A stretch of DNA of 64,000 nt from Clostridiaceae bacterium (GTDB lineage Bacteria > Bacillota > Clostridia > Tissierellales > Sporanaerobacteraceae). The notes under the pieces were generated by a model, which searched no databases, was not told the DNA's origin, and saw only the letters and a list, made by a program, of their open reading frames with translations. Where the stretch lies: contig JAHXQP010000030.1 in the NCBI GenBank assembly GCA_019391515.1, forward strand, positions 124,001-188,000. Direction: 5' to 3'. Of the stretch, positions 26,085 through 34,617 are shown one piece after another (position 1 is the first letter of the stretch; the number at the start of each line of letters is the position of its first letter). Made by a program: the position numbers and the translations under genes.

Positions 26085-27425
26085 ATGGATGACACAAATT
26101 TTTATTCCTTAGAAAAAGATTTTCCTCTTATTAAAAAAATAAAGGATTTAAATGAAGTTTTCTGGATAAATCCTAAATATGAAAGCTTTGAAACTATAAA
26201 AGACAAACTTCAAATTTCAGAAGAAGATGTAAAAGATGCAGAAGATAGATTAAATAGATTTGCTCCATATATAGAAAGTACTTTTCCTGAAACAAATAAA
26301 CTAAATGGGATTATAGAATCCCCTATCTCTAGAATTTCCAATATGAAAAAATATATGGAAAAAGATTTAGAAACTAAAATATTTGGTAATCTACTAGTTA
26401 AACTTGATAGCAATTTACCTATAGCTGGCTCTATAAAAGCAAGAGGGGGCATATACGAAGTACTTAAACATGCTGAAAACCTTGCTCTAAATAAAGGACT
26501 TCTTTCTAAAAATGATAATTATTCAAAAATTAATAGTAATACATTTAGAAACTTCTATTCTAAATATACTATCCAAGTAGGCAGTACTGGAAACCTTGGT
26601 TTAAGCATAGGGATAATGAGTGCAAAGTTAGGATTTAAAGTAAAAGTACATATGTCTTCCGATGCAAAACAGTGGAAAAAAGATCTCCTAAGAAGCAAAG
26701 GTGTAGAAGTAATAGAATATTCATCAGACTATTCAAAAGCAGTAGAAGAGGGAAGAAAACTTTCAGATATGGACCCAAATAGTTATTTCATAGATGATGA
26801 AAATTCTAAAGATTTATTTACTGGATATGCAGTAGCAGGTTTTAGACTTCAAAAACAACTTGAAGAAATGAATATATCGGTTGATGAAGAACATCCATTG
26901 TTCGTATATTTACCTTGTGGAGTTGGTGGTGGTCCCGGTGGTGTTGCGTATGGTCTTAAATTAGTCTATGGAGATAGTGTTCACTGTTTTTTTGCAGAAC
27001 CAACCCATTCCCCAGCAATGTTACTTGGACTTATAACTGGACTACATAGTGAAATCTGTGTCCAAGATTTCGGAATAGATAATAAAACTGAAGCTGATGG
27101 ATTAGCAGTAGGTAAACCTTCTAGTTTTGTGGGAAAAACAATGGAAAATCTCTTAAGTGGTGCCTATACTATCGATGACAATAAACTTTATAGATTTTTA
27201 ACTGCATTAGTAGATGAAGAAAAAATATATTTAGAACCTTCCGCCCTAGCCGGATTTATGGGACCTATATTTTTATCTAAAAGTGAGGGATTAGAATATA
27301 TTAAAAAACAAAATTTAATAGATCAAAAAAATAATATAACCCATATTTGTTGGGCAACAGGAGGAAGTCTAGTACCTAAAGATATAATGGATGAGTATTA
27401 TAAAATAGGAAAGTCTATTGAATAG
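26085..27425 (+). CDS. dsdA: D-serine ammonia-lyase (D-serine dehydratase)
   Basis: Converts D-serine to pyruvate and ammonia. The 446-residue protein is the same size as E. coli DsdA (442) and has Lys118 in GSIKARGG as PLP anchor, the GSTGNLGLS phosphate-contact loop, and the [16 protein letters not shown] tetraglycine loop near residue 280. [11 protein letters not shown] follows. No dsdX or dsdC neighbour is present; it comes 50 nt after the DsrE-like gene with a GGGGGC-type ribosome site and may share its transcript. Confidence 0.95.
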   Translation: MDDTNFYSLEKDFPLIKKIKDLNEVFWINPKYESFETIKDKLQISEEDVKDAEDRLNRFAPYIESTFPETNKLNGIIESPISRISNMKKYMEKDLETKIFGNLLVKLDSNLPIAGSIKARGGIYEVLKHAENLALNKGLLSKNDNYSKINSNTFRNFYSKYTIQVGSTGNLGLSIGIMSAKLGFKVKVHMSSDAKQWKKDLLRSKGVEVIEYSSDYSKAVEEGRKLSDMDPNSYFIDDENSKDLFTGYAVAGFRLQKQLEEMNISVDEEHPLFVYLPCGVGGGPGGVAYGLKLVYGDSVHCFFAEPTHSPAMLLGLITGLHSEICVQDFGIDNKTEADGLAVGKPSSFVGKTMENLLSGAYTIDDNKLYRFLTALVDEEKIYLEPSALAGFMGPIFLSKSEGLEYIKKQNLIDQKNNITHICWATGGSLVPKDIMDEYYKIGKSIE

Positions 27426-27447
27426 AGGAAGGGCAAATTGCCCTTCT
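27426..27447. terminator. Hairpin between convergent dsdA and ABC permease genes
   Basis: GAAGGGCAA pairs with TTGCCCTTC almost without a loop. The T run is poor on the plus strand, so termination efficiency is uncertain. Confidence 0.5.
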
Positions 27448-28102
27448 AAAATTCTCTCTTTAGGTATATATGTTTAGATACTTGAAGCGAAATACAATAT
27501 ATTGCTATAGAAAATATGAATATAACTATGCTTACTTTATAGGAATTTAGGCTCTCTACCATATCTAATATTCTTTCTACCTCAAATCTATCAAACACTT
27601 TTACAAGTATCTTAGGTGCAATAAGTACTAATATAAATAATATTGAGTTAAACACATTGTTACTATCAAACTTAAAGAACAAAGGGAAATATATTGAATA
27701 AAATATAAGTAATATATCTATAGCTACAATAATATCTAAAATACCTATAGCCCTTCCATCTGTCTTATGACTTACTACCTTAATTATATTTGTAAGTAAA
27801 AAAAATAAGATTGAACTGATTAATATAAATACTATTAAAATTATGTATTTTTCCTTCACAATATCACTTCTTTTAATAGGGAAACTATTTAAAATCACTT
27901 GACTTTTATTCCTACCATCATGTTCAATACAAGAAACTATTAAAATAAATACTATCCCAATAATGCCAAATGTATATGCTATATTTATGTTGTTAGCCTT
28001 CAGAAGAATAAAACCTATTATCGAATCAATATATGCACAAATTACTATAAAAATGCTTACTCCAGATAACAATATAAAATCCTTTTTAAGTAAATTAAAC
28101 AT
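27446..28102 (-). CDS. ABC-2 type transporter permease
   Basis: A 218-residue membrane protein with six predicted helices and no soluble domain, beginning MFNLLKKDFILLSG. The N-terminal short amphipathic stretch and the SFPIKRSDIVKEKYIIL loop are typical of ABC-2 permeases in YtrB-like exporters. It is the last gene of the GntR-ATPase-permease-permease unit and probably forms a heterodimer with the preceding permease. The substrate is unknown; related systems respond to cell-envelope stress or antimicrobial peptides. Confidence 0.85.
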   Translation of the reverse strand: MFNLLKKDFILLSGVSIFIVICAYIDSIIGFILLKANNINIAYTFGIIGIVFILIVSCIEHDGRNKSQVILNSFPIKRSDIVKEKYIILIVFILISSILFFLLTNIIKVVSHKTDGRAIGILDIIVAIDILLIFYSIYFPLFFKFDSNNVFNSILFILVLIAPKILVKVFDRFEVERILDMVESLNSYKVSIVIFIFSIAIYCISLQVSKHIYLKREF

Positions 28103-28143
28103 TATATCACCCCTATTTAAACTAAAATATAGAATAGTTAAAT

Positions 28144-28770
28144 CTATATATCTTTTGTTTTGTACAAATTCATTGACATAAATAGTGATAATAGATATAG
28201 AATAATAGCCATAATTGAAATATATTTACCATCACCTGAAAGAATTAACCTTCCTAATAAAGATTTTTCACCTGAACTCCCTAACATCATCACTCTATTA
28301 AAAGAAACTATAAACATAACTGCATATGCACTTGAAGCTACACTAGACCCAAAATCAAAATATACTAGATATAATATAGATAAAACAATAAGTATCATAG
28401 GTAGGACCGCTCTTATCATCTCTAAATTAAAATAATCCACATCTGCTATTCCTAAAACATTAATTATCCACAAGTAAACCCCAGTCCACACAATTGCTAT
28501 TAAAAAATAAACAAATGTAGATACATATTTATATATCACTATCTCCTTTCTACTGATGGGTAGAGAATTTACAATAGGACTCGATATATCATATAAAAAT
28601 GGCTCTGTAAATATAGTATAGGTATAGGTGTATACTATAATAAAATACCTCCATTTTTGCTCACAAGGTTTACATATTATAAATAATAAAGGTATAAATA
28701 ATAAAAAAACCACTTTATTAAAATTGCTAAAAAACATAAGTTTTAAATCCCTCTTCAGTAGTTTCAACAT
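28144..28770 (-). CDS. ABC-2 type transporter permease
   Basis: A 208-residue membrane protein with six predicted spans. Like its neighbour it starts with a short LLKRDLKLMF helix and has the SLPISRKEIVIYKY cytoplasmic loop, so the two are distant paralogues. AAGGAGG lies 7 nt before the ATG at 28770 (an adjacent GTG at 28773 is too close to it). It starts 4 nt after the ATPase gene, indicating tight co-translation. Confidence 0.85.
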   Translation of the reverse strand: MLKLLKRDLKLMFFSNFNKVVFLLFIPLLFIICKPCEQKWRYFIIVYTYTYTIFTEPFLYDISSPIVNSLPISRKEIVIYKYVSTFVYFLIAIVWTGVYLWIINVLGIADVDYFNLEMIRAVLPMILIVLSILYLVYFDFGSSVASSAYAVMFIVSFNRVMMLGSSGEKSLLGRLILSGDGKYISIMAIILYLLSLFMSMNLYKTKDI

Positions 28771-28774
28771 CACA

Positions 28775-29629
28775 TTACCTCCTTACTATATAAAACATTA
28801 TATCTTCAAGAGTTGCTCTTTCTATCAATACTTCATCCTTAAATATCTTCTTAATATTATCAATATTGTCCGTAAGCCCTTCAAATCCTACTGATGTCTC
28901 TCTTAATCCTATAAATTGATTTCTTGTATCACTGTTAAGAAGATCTGTTCCTCCTTTAACCATTGCATAATTATCTAATATCTCATCTTTAGGTCTGGAA
29001 AATACCATTTTTCCATTATTTATAAAGGTAATATAGTCTGCTACTTTTTCTAAATCTGTAGTTATATGGGTAGAAAAAAATATACTTTTATGCTCATCTT
29101 GAATTATATTATGTAAAATATCTAGTATTTCCCGTCTAAATATAGGATCCAATCCTGAAGTAGGTTCGTCCATTATTATTAAATCTGCATTATGAGAAAG
29201 TGCCACTGCTAATGAAAACTTCGTCTTCATACCTTTAGATAAAGTCTTAATTTTAGACTTTGGATTTAAGTTAAATTCTCTCATATACCTATTAAAAATA
29301 TTATCATCCCATTTTGAATAAAATCCTGATACTATACTTTTCATTTGTTTTATAGTTAAATTTTCATAATAATGGCTTTCATCATATACAAAACCTATCC
29401 TGTCCTTTATTTCTTTTTCATGTTCAATATGGTCCAGTCCAAATACTTTTATTTCCCCACCACTTTTATTAATTAGATTCATTATCAATTTAATAGTAGT
29501 ACTTTTGCCTGCTCCATTAGGTCCAATAAATCCCATAATATATCCTGGTTCCAATCTAAAACTAATATTGTCTAATGTAAAATTATTAAATTCTTTACTC
29601 AAATTATTTACTTCTAAAATATAATTCAT
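28775..29629 (-). CDS. ABC transporter ATP-binding protein (YtrB-like)
   Basis: A 284-residue ATPase with Walker A (GPNGAGKST, about residues 36-44), signature (LSKGMKTKFSLAVAL), Walker B (LIIMDEPTSGLD) and switch His (FFSTHITTD). The signature LSKGM and C-terminal ~60-residue extension fit the YtrB/BcrA branch that pairs with ABC-2 permeases. It is 2 nt downstream of the GntR gene, whose 3' end holds the AGGAGG for this start. Exports an unknown hydrophobic or peptide substrate. Confidence 0.92.
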   Translation of the reverse strand: MNYILEVNNLSKEFNNFTLDNISFRLEPGYIMGFIGPNGAGKSTTIKLIMNLINKSGGEIKVFGLDHIEHEKEIKDRIGFVYDESHYYENLTIKQMKSIVSGFYSKWDDNIFNRYMREFNLNPKSKIKTLSKGMKTKFSLAVALSHNADLIIMDEPTSGLDPIFRREILDILHNIIQDEHKSIFFSTHITTDLEKVADYITFINNGKMVFSRPKDEILDNYAMVKGGTDLLNSDTRNQFIGLRETSVGFEGLTDNIDNIKKIFKDEVLIERATLEDIMFYIVRR

Positions 29630-29631
29630 GA

Positions 29632-30006
29632 TTAAACCTCCTCAAATAAAATTCTTAGCATTTCACTTACTTCACTATAAGAAAGTCCTAATATATTGCT
29701 TTCCTTGACCACTTCTTGCAATTTTTCTTCTATTATTTTTAGTTTCATTTCTCTCATCAGTTCCTTGTTTTGACTGGCAACAAAAGAACCCTTCCCTTGA
29801 ACTGATTCAATAAATCCTTCCCTTTCTAATTCATCATAAGCCCTCTTTGTAGTTATGACACTTATTTGAAGATCCTTAGCAAGTCCCCTTATAGAAGGAA
29901 GCATATCCCCTTCTTTTAAATCTCCCTTAAGTATCATAGCTTTTATTTGACTAGATATTTGCTCATATATGGGCTCATTTGAGGAATTTGAAATAAGTAT
30001 TCTCAT
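29632..30006 (-). CDS. GntR family (YtrA subfamily) transcriptional regulator
   Basis: A 124-residue repressor: a winged helix (PIYEQISSQIKAMILKGDLKEGDMLPSIRGLAKDL) followed by only ~50 residues of helices, the short form that defines the YtrA subfamily. GGGGAG adjoins the ATG at 30012 but is correctly spaced from the ATG at 30006, which I use. It leads the ABC operon and its promoter overlaps a long perfect inverted repeat, so it almost certainly represses itself and the exporter until an inducer arrives. Confidence 0.92.
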   Translation of the reverse strand: MRILISNSSNEPIYEQISSQIKAMILKGDLKEGDMLPSIRGLAKDLQISVITTKRAYDELEREGFIESVQGKGSFVASQNKELMREMKLKIIEEKLQEVVKESNILGLSYSEVSEMLRILFEEV

Positions 30007-30029
30007 TTTCATCTCCCCTATTCTAATTT

Positions 30030-30078
30030 AACTGTGTATATACTGTATATATTATTTATATACAGTATATACACAGTT
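30030..30078. promoter_or_regulatory. Operator of the YtrA-type regulator: 22-bp perfect inverted repeat
   Basis: Two 22-nt arms (AACTGTGTATATACTGTATATA and its exact complement) flank a 5-nt TTATT spacer. Each arm is itself partly dyadic around CTG, so two or more repressor dimers could bind. It covers the -10 of the operon promoter. Confidence 0.8.
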
Positions 30079-30092
30079 AGATAATTTGTCAA
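30064..30092 (-). promoter_or_regulatory. Promoter of the GntR-ABC operon
   Basis: TTGACA (30092-30087), 17 nt, TATACT (30069-30064) on the minus strand: a near-consensus sigma-A promoter whose -10 lies inside the palindromic operator. Repressor binding would block it directly. Confidence 0.75.
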
Positions 30093-30137
30093 TATATTTT
30101 CTATTTCATACAATTGTTAACCCACTTATTTTATTCG

Positions 30138-30166
30138 TTGACAATCTCTTTTAAATAAAGTATATT
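30138..30166 (+). promoter_or_regulatory. Promoter of bioY
   Basis: TTGACA (30138-30143), 17 nt, TATATT (30161-30166). The expected start of transcription falls at the left half of the BirA-type operator. Confidence 0.75.
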
Positions 30167-30170
30167 AGTA

Positions 30171-30202
30171 TTGTAAACCATTTTATGTTTTATACTTTAC
30201 AT
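30171..30202 (+). promoter_or_regulatory. BirA-type biotin operator upstream of bioY
   Basis: TTGTAAACC (30171-30179), 14 nt, then ACTTTACAT (30194-30202). The left half matches the Firmicute BirA half-site exactly and the right half matches 6 to 7 of 9 bases of its complement, with the spacing seen for BirA operators. It overlaps the transcription start. Confidence 0.75.
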
Positions 30203-30221
30203 ATAGAAAGGAGAGAGTTTT

Positions 30222-30773
30222 ATGAAAATAAGTACTAGAGATATGGTTTTAGTATCTTTATTTACAGCTTTAACAGCTATAGGGGCTTTTTTAAGTATTC
30301 CACTAGGGAATGTTCCTATATCACTTCAAAGTTTATTTACTATACTTTCTGGACTTATATTAGGTGCTAAGCTTGGCAGTTTATCTCAGCTTATCTATGT
30401 AATATTGGGACTTGCTGGTGTTAAAATATTTGCAGGTTTTTCAGGAGGACCACAATCGATTTTTAGCCCTAGCTTTGGATTTTTGATAGGATTTATATTT
30501 GCATCTTATATTGTTGGATTTATATCTCATAGAAACAAAGATTTTACATTTAAAAAGATGTTTTTAGCTACTCTAGCTGGAACTTTGGTTATTTATGCTT
30601 TTGGAGTTCCTTATATGTATTTTATTTTAAATAAGGTACTTGTAAAAGAAATTTCTTTTATAACAGCACTAAAAACTGGATGTATTATTTTCCTACCGGG
30701 GGATATTTTAAAATGTTTTGTTTCAAGCTACGTGGCTACAAAGATAGTTCCATTAGCCACAAAAGAAGCATAA
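30222..30773 (+). CDS. bioY: Biotin ECF transporter S component
   Basis: A 183-residue biotin-capture protein with six membrane helices. BioY blocks are clear: ALTAIGAFLSIPLGNVPISLQ, QLIYVILGLAGVKIFAGFSGG, SPSFGFLIGF and the late LPGDILKCFVSSYVATKI. AGGAGAG precedes the ATG. No ECF module genes are next to it. The promoter and BirA operator just upstream put it under biotin repression through the BirA encoded at 34602-35585. A perfect hairpin terminator follows. Confidence 0.95.
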   Translation: MKISTRDMVLVSLFTALTAIGAFLSIPLGNVPISLQSLFTILSGLILGAKLGSLSQLIYVILGLAGVKIFAGFSGGPQSIFSPSFGFLIGFIFASYIVGFISHRNKDFTFKKMFLATLAGTLVIYAFGVPYMYFILNKVLVKEISFITALKTGCIIFLPGDILKCFVSSYVATKIVPLATKEA

Positions 30774-30811
30774 AAAATAGATATCTGGATTTCCAGATAT
30801 CTATTTTTTAT
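30772..30811 (+). terminator. Terminator of bioY
   Basis: An 18-bp perfect stem (AAAAAATAGATATCTGGA with its complement) with a 2-nt loop and a T run; it overlaps the bioY stop. Confidence 0.85.
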
Positions 30812-30924
30812 TTAAAAATGAAGTTTTTGTCATTATTTTCCCTTCTTATTGACTTTGTTATTAGCAATTGTTAAAATATTATCAAAGCTATTGTTTAAAA
30901 GTAATCGAGTTAGGTATATAGCTA

Positions 30925-30945
30925 GAATCTGAAAGGAGGATTCTT
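30925..30945 (+). promoter_or_regulatory. Small hairpin presenting the hydE ribosome binding site
   Basis: AGAATC pairs with GATTCT around TGAAAGGAG, followed by TTTT. The loop and 3' arm hold the only Shine-Dalgarno, about 21 nt before the hydE ATG, an unusually long spacing. Confidence 0.4.
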
Positions 30946-30960
30946 TTTAAAAATCATGTT

Positions 30961-32007
30961 ATGAAAAATACTCTCGACAAGCTTTATAAGGATAATTATT
31001 TAAATGAAGAAGAAATAATTTTTATATTAGATAATATAAATAGTAAGTGGGAATCTTATCTCTTTAAACTAGCTAGAAAAACCTTATTTAGGACCTATGG
31101 AAATAGGATTTTTGTAAGAGGTCTTTTAGAGTTTTCTAACTACTGTAGAAATAATTGTATCTATTGCGGTATAAGAAAAGATAATAAAAATGTAGATAGG
31201 TATAGGCTAAGTAAGAAACAAATACTTTCATCTCTTAGTGAAAGTAGTAGATTAGGGTATAATACCTTTGTACTGCAAAGTGGAGAAGATATATATTATA
31301 CTGATGAATACCTTGAAGACTTAATAAAACAAATAAAACTTAGATATCCAGAGATTGCCCTTACATTATCTATTGGAGAAAGAAGTTTTAAGTCTTATGA
31401 AAAACTTTTTAAAGCTGGAACTGATAGATTTCTACTTAGACATGAAACTGCAAACTCAACAATCTACAATAATATTCATCCAGACATGAATTGGAATACA
31501 AGAAAAGGATGCCTTTATAATTTAAAGGAAATTGGATATCAGACAGGTGCTGGATTTATTGTAGGACTACCTAAACAAACTAATAAAATATTAGCTGAGG
31601 ATTTACTTTTTTTAAAAGAATTAGAACCTGCTATGGTCGGAATAGGTCCTTTAATACCCCATCCTAATACACCTCTCAAAAAAGAAAAAATAGGATCTCC
31701 CAAAAAAACTATTATACTTATTGCTCTTACAAGACTACTTCTTCCCGAAGCCTTAATTCCAGTAACTACTTCACTAAATACCATTTATGAATATGGTTTT
31801 GAACGTGGAGTTTTAGCTGGTGGCAATGTGATCATGCTAAATGCATCTCCCCATTATGTTAGAAAAAAATATGAAATTTATAAAAATAAAGAAACTAAAG
31901 ATGCTAAAGAATTAGATGTTCTTAAAAAAAGAGCTAAAAAAATTGGTTTCATTATAGATATGGAAAGAGGAGATAATCTAAATTTTAGGGGGAATAAAAA
32001 TGTATAG
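30961..32007 (+). CDS. hydE: [FeFe]-hydrogenase H-cluster radical SAM maturase HydE
   Basis: A 348-residue radical SAM enzyme that helps build the dithiomethylamine bridge/diiron precursor of the H-cluster. The CRNNCIYCGIR motif binds the [4Fe-4S]-SAM cluster, and FVLQSGEDIYY, TLSIGERS and GAGFIVGLPKQT line the barrel as in HydE/BioB relatives. The later biotin-synthase-like auxiliary cysteines are not conserved, as is common in HydE. The ATG at 30961 has its ribosome site unusually far upstream. First gene of hydE-hydG-hydF. Confidence 0.93.
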   Translation: MKNTLDKLYKDNYLNEEEIIFILDNINSKWESYLFKLARKTLFRTYGNRIFVRGLLEFSNYCRNNCIYCGIRKDNKNVDRYRLSKKQILSSLSESSRLGYNTFVLQSGEDIYYTDEYLEDLIKQIKLRYPEIALTLSIGERSFKSYEKLFKAGTDRFLLRHETANSTIYNNIHPDMNWNTRKGCLYNLKEIGYQTGAGFIVGLPKQTNKILAEDLLFLKELEPAMVGIGPLIPHPNTPLKKEKIGSPKKTIILIALTRLLLPEALIPVTTSLNTIYEYGFERGVLAGGNVIMLNASPHYVRKKYEIYKNKETKDAKELDVLKKRAKKIGFIIDMERGDNLNFRGNKNV

Positions 32008-33400
32008 AGAAGATTTTATCAACGATGATGAAATTTTTCAACTTCTTGAAAATGGGAAAAAATCAGATGAAGTTGAAATTGAAGAAATTATAGCTAAATC
32101 TTTAAGTAAAACTCGGCTAGAACCAGAAGAAACTGCTAAACTGCTCCAAGTTGAAGATGAAGAATTATTAGAAGATATATTTAAAGCTGCTAGAAAAATA
32201 AAACAAGATATATACGGTGATAGAATAGTATTCTTTGCTCCTCTATATATAGGTAATAAATGTATAAATAACTGTCTATATTGTGGATTTAGAAGATCTA
32301 ATAACCCTATAGTACGTAAAACTCTAACCAAAGAAGAACTTAAAAAACAAGTAAGGATCCTTGAAAACAAAGGGCATAAAAGACTAATATTAGTATATGG
32401 AGAGCATCCTGACTATCATGCAGAGTTCATAGCAGATACAATGAACACCGTCTATAGTACAAAAGAGGATAAGGGAGAAATTAGAAGAGTAAATATAAAT
32501 GCTGCACCTTTAGATATTGAAGGATATAAGATACTTAAAAAAGCGGGAATAGGCACTTTTCAAATATTCCAAGAAACTTATCATCATGAAACCTATCAAA
32601 AATTACATCCTCCAACAGATTTAAAAGGAGACTATACTTGGAGACTATACGGCTTAGATAGAGCTATGGAAGCAGGTATTGATGACGTAGGAATAGGTGC
32701 ACTATTCGGACTTTATGACTGGAAATTTGAAGTTATGGGACTCTTAAAACATACTATACATTTAGAAGAAAAGTTTGGAGTAGGACCACATACCATTTCT
32801 TTTCCTAGGATAGAACCTGCCATAGATACTAAATTTTACAGTCAAACTAAGTATAGGGTTTCTGATAAAGATTTTAAGAAAATTGTTGCCATACTACGCT
32901 TATCTGTTCCTTATACTGGAATGATTTTAACTGCTAGAGAGACTTCCAAAGTAAGAAGAGAAATTATCCCTCTTGGGATATCACAAATAGATGCGGGTTC
33001 AAATATTGGAATAGGGGGTTATACATTAGAAAATCATATGCCTGAAAAAGAACAATTCCAGTTAGGAGACAATCGCTCCTTAGATGAAGTTATAAATGAA
33101 ATGAATGATTGCGGTTTTCTCACTTCTTTTTGTACAGCCTGCTATAGATCTAAAAGAACAGGAAAAGATTTTATGTGTGTAGCTAAGCCTGGAAATATAC
33201 AAAACTACTGTGAAGCCAATGGAGTACTCACATTTAAAGAGTACCTTTTAGACTATGCTTCAACTACAACTAAACATTCTGGAGAGAGACTGATACAAAG
33301 AGAACTTGAAAAAATAGGGGAAAAAAATTTAAAGAAAAAAAATGATATTGAGGAAAAACTAGAGCTTATTGAAAAAGGTATGCGAGATATATATTTATAA
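32000..33400 (+). CDS. hydG: 2-iminoacetate synthase / tyrosine lyase HydG
   Basis: A 466-residue radical SAM enzyme that splits tyrosine to supply CO and cyanide for the H-cluster. The N-terminal cluster motif is CINNCLYCGF (about residues 92-101). The C-terminal auxiliary cluster motif CTACYRSKRTGKDFMC (CX2C, third Cys about 22 residues on) distinguishes HydG from ThiH. It overlaps hydE by 8 nt and precedes hydF by 11 nt, so the three are one operon. Confidence 0.96.
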   Translation: MYREDFINDDEIFQLLENGKKSDEVEIEEIIAKSLSKTRLEPEETAKLLQVEDEELLEDIFKAARKIKQDIYGDRIVFFAPLYIGNKCINNCLYCGFRRSNNPIVRKTLTKEELKKQVRILENKGHKRLILVYGEHPDYHAEFIADTMNTVYSTKEDKGEIRRVNINAAPLDIEGYKILKKAGIGTFQIFQETYHHETYQKLHPPTDLKGDYTWRLYGLDRAMEAGIDDVGIGALFGLYDWKFEVMGLLKHTIHLEEKFGVGPHTISFPRIEPAIDTKFYSQTKYRVSDKDFKKIVAILRLSVPYTGMILTARETSKVRREIIPLGISQIDAGSNIGIGGYTLENHMPEKEQFQLGDNRSLDEVINEMNDCGFLTSFCTACYRSKRTGKDFMCVAKPGNIQNYCEANGVLTFKEYLLDYASTTTKHSGERLIQRELEKIGEKNLKKKNDIEEKLELIEKGMRDIYL

Positions 33401-33411
33401 GAGGTGAAAAC

Positions 33412-34617
33412 ATGGATAATACACCAAATGCAAATAGGGTAGTTATATCTATCTTTGGGAAAAGAAATACAGGTAAGTCTTCATTGCTTAACAACTTAAC
33501 AAATCAAGAAATATCTATAGTAAGCCCTGTGAAAGGTACTACTACTGATCCTGTTAAAAAAGCTATGGAATTAAATCCTATAGGTCCAGTCCTTTTTATA
33601 GACACAGCTGGTATTGATGATGATACAGAATTAGGTCATTTAAGAGTACAAAAAAGTATAGATATCATGAGAAGAACTGATATAGCACTACATATTGTAG
33701 ATATAAATGATATAGACAATTATTCTCTTAAACATATGGATTTATTGTTCAAAAAATATAATATACCCTATATTCTTGTAATAAATAAAATAGATACTGT
33801 CAATAATGAATTTCTTGAAATAATCAAATCTAGATATTCTGAAGCTATATTCATTTCTTCTACTGAAAAAATAAATATAGATATACTTAAAAATATTTTA
33901 ATCAATACAATTAAAGATACAGAAAAAGAATTATCTATTGTGGGAGATTTAATCCCTTATGATGGAAAAGTAGTACTTGTAATTCCTATTGACAAACAAG
34001 CCCCAAAAGGAAGACTTATCCTTCCACAAGCACAAATTATAAGGGATTGTTTAGACCATGGAATCAAATCCTATATTGTAAGAGATACAGAGCTTGAATC
34101 TGCACTAAAGGACTTAAAAGATATCGATCTAATAATCACCGATTCTCAAATATTTAAACAAGTAGATAATACAGTTCCTAAAGAAATTAAGCTTACTTCT
34201 TTCTCTATTCTATTTGCTAGGCATAAAGGTGATTTAAAAGAATTTATTAAAGGTATAAAAGCTATAGAAAAATTGGAAAATGGAGCAGATATACTTATAG
34301 CTGAAAATTGTACACACAATACTAATCATGAAGATATAGGCAGGATTAAAATTCCAAAACTTCTTAAAGAGAAAACAAATAAAAGCTTTAATTTTCACTT
34401 TAAATCAGGCTTCGATTTTAGTAAAAACATTAAAGATTACGATTTTGTTATACACTGTGGAGGCTGTATGGTAAATAGGAAAGAAATTGAAAATAGGATG
34501 AAAATATGTGCTGAAAACACTATTCCAATAACTAATTATGGAATAGCGATAGCCTATTTAAATGGAATAATAAATAGAAGTTTAGAAATATTTAACGAGG
34601 GCTATACATATCCGTAA
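33412..34617 (+). CDS. hydF: [FeFe]-hydrogenase maturation GTPase HydF
   Basis: A 401-residue scaffold that assembles the diiron subcluster and delivers it to the hydrogenase. The G domain has GKRNTGKSS (residues 17-24), DTAG and NKID (about 125-128). The cluster-binding residues of HydF are all present: Cys300, His302, then His348-Cys349 and Cys352 (HCGGC). Its last 16 nt overlap the convergent birA gene. No structural hydrogenase gene lies in the window, so the client is encoded elsewhere. Confidence 0.96.
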   Translation: MDNTPNANRVVISIFGKRNTGKSSLLNNLTNQEISIVSPVKGTTTDPVKKAMELNPIGPVLFIDTAGIDDDTELGHLRVQKSIDIMRRTDIALHIVDINDIDNYSLKHMDLLFKKYNIPYILVINKIDTVNNEFLEIIKSRYSEAIFISSTEKINIDILKNILINTIKDTEKELSIVGDLIPYDGKVVLVIPIDKQAPKGRLILPQAQIIRDCLDHGIKSYIVRDTELESALKDLKDIDLIITDSQIFKQVDNTVPKEIKLTSFSILFARHKGDLKEFIKGIKAIEKLENGADILIAENCTHNTNHEDIGRIKIPKLLKEKTNKSFNFHFKSGFDFSKNIKDYDFVIHCGGCMVNRKEIENRMKICAENTIPITNYGIAIAYLNGIINRSLEIFNEGYTYP

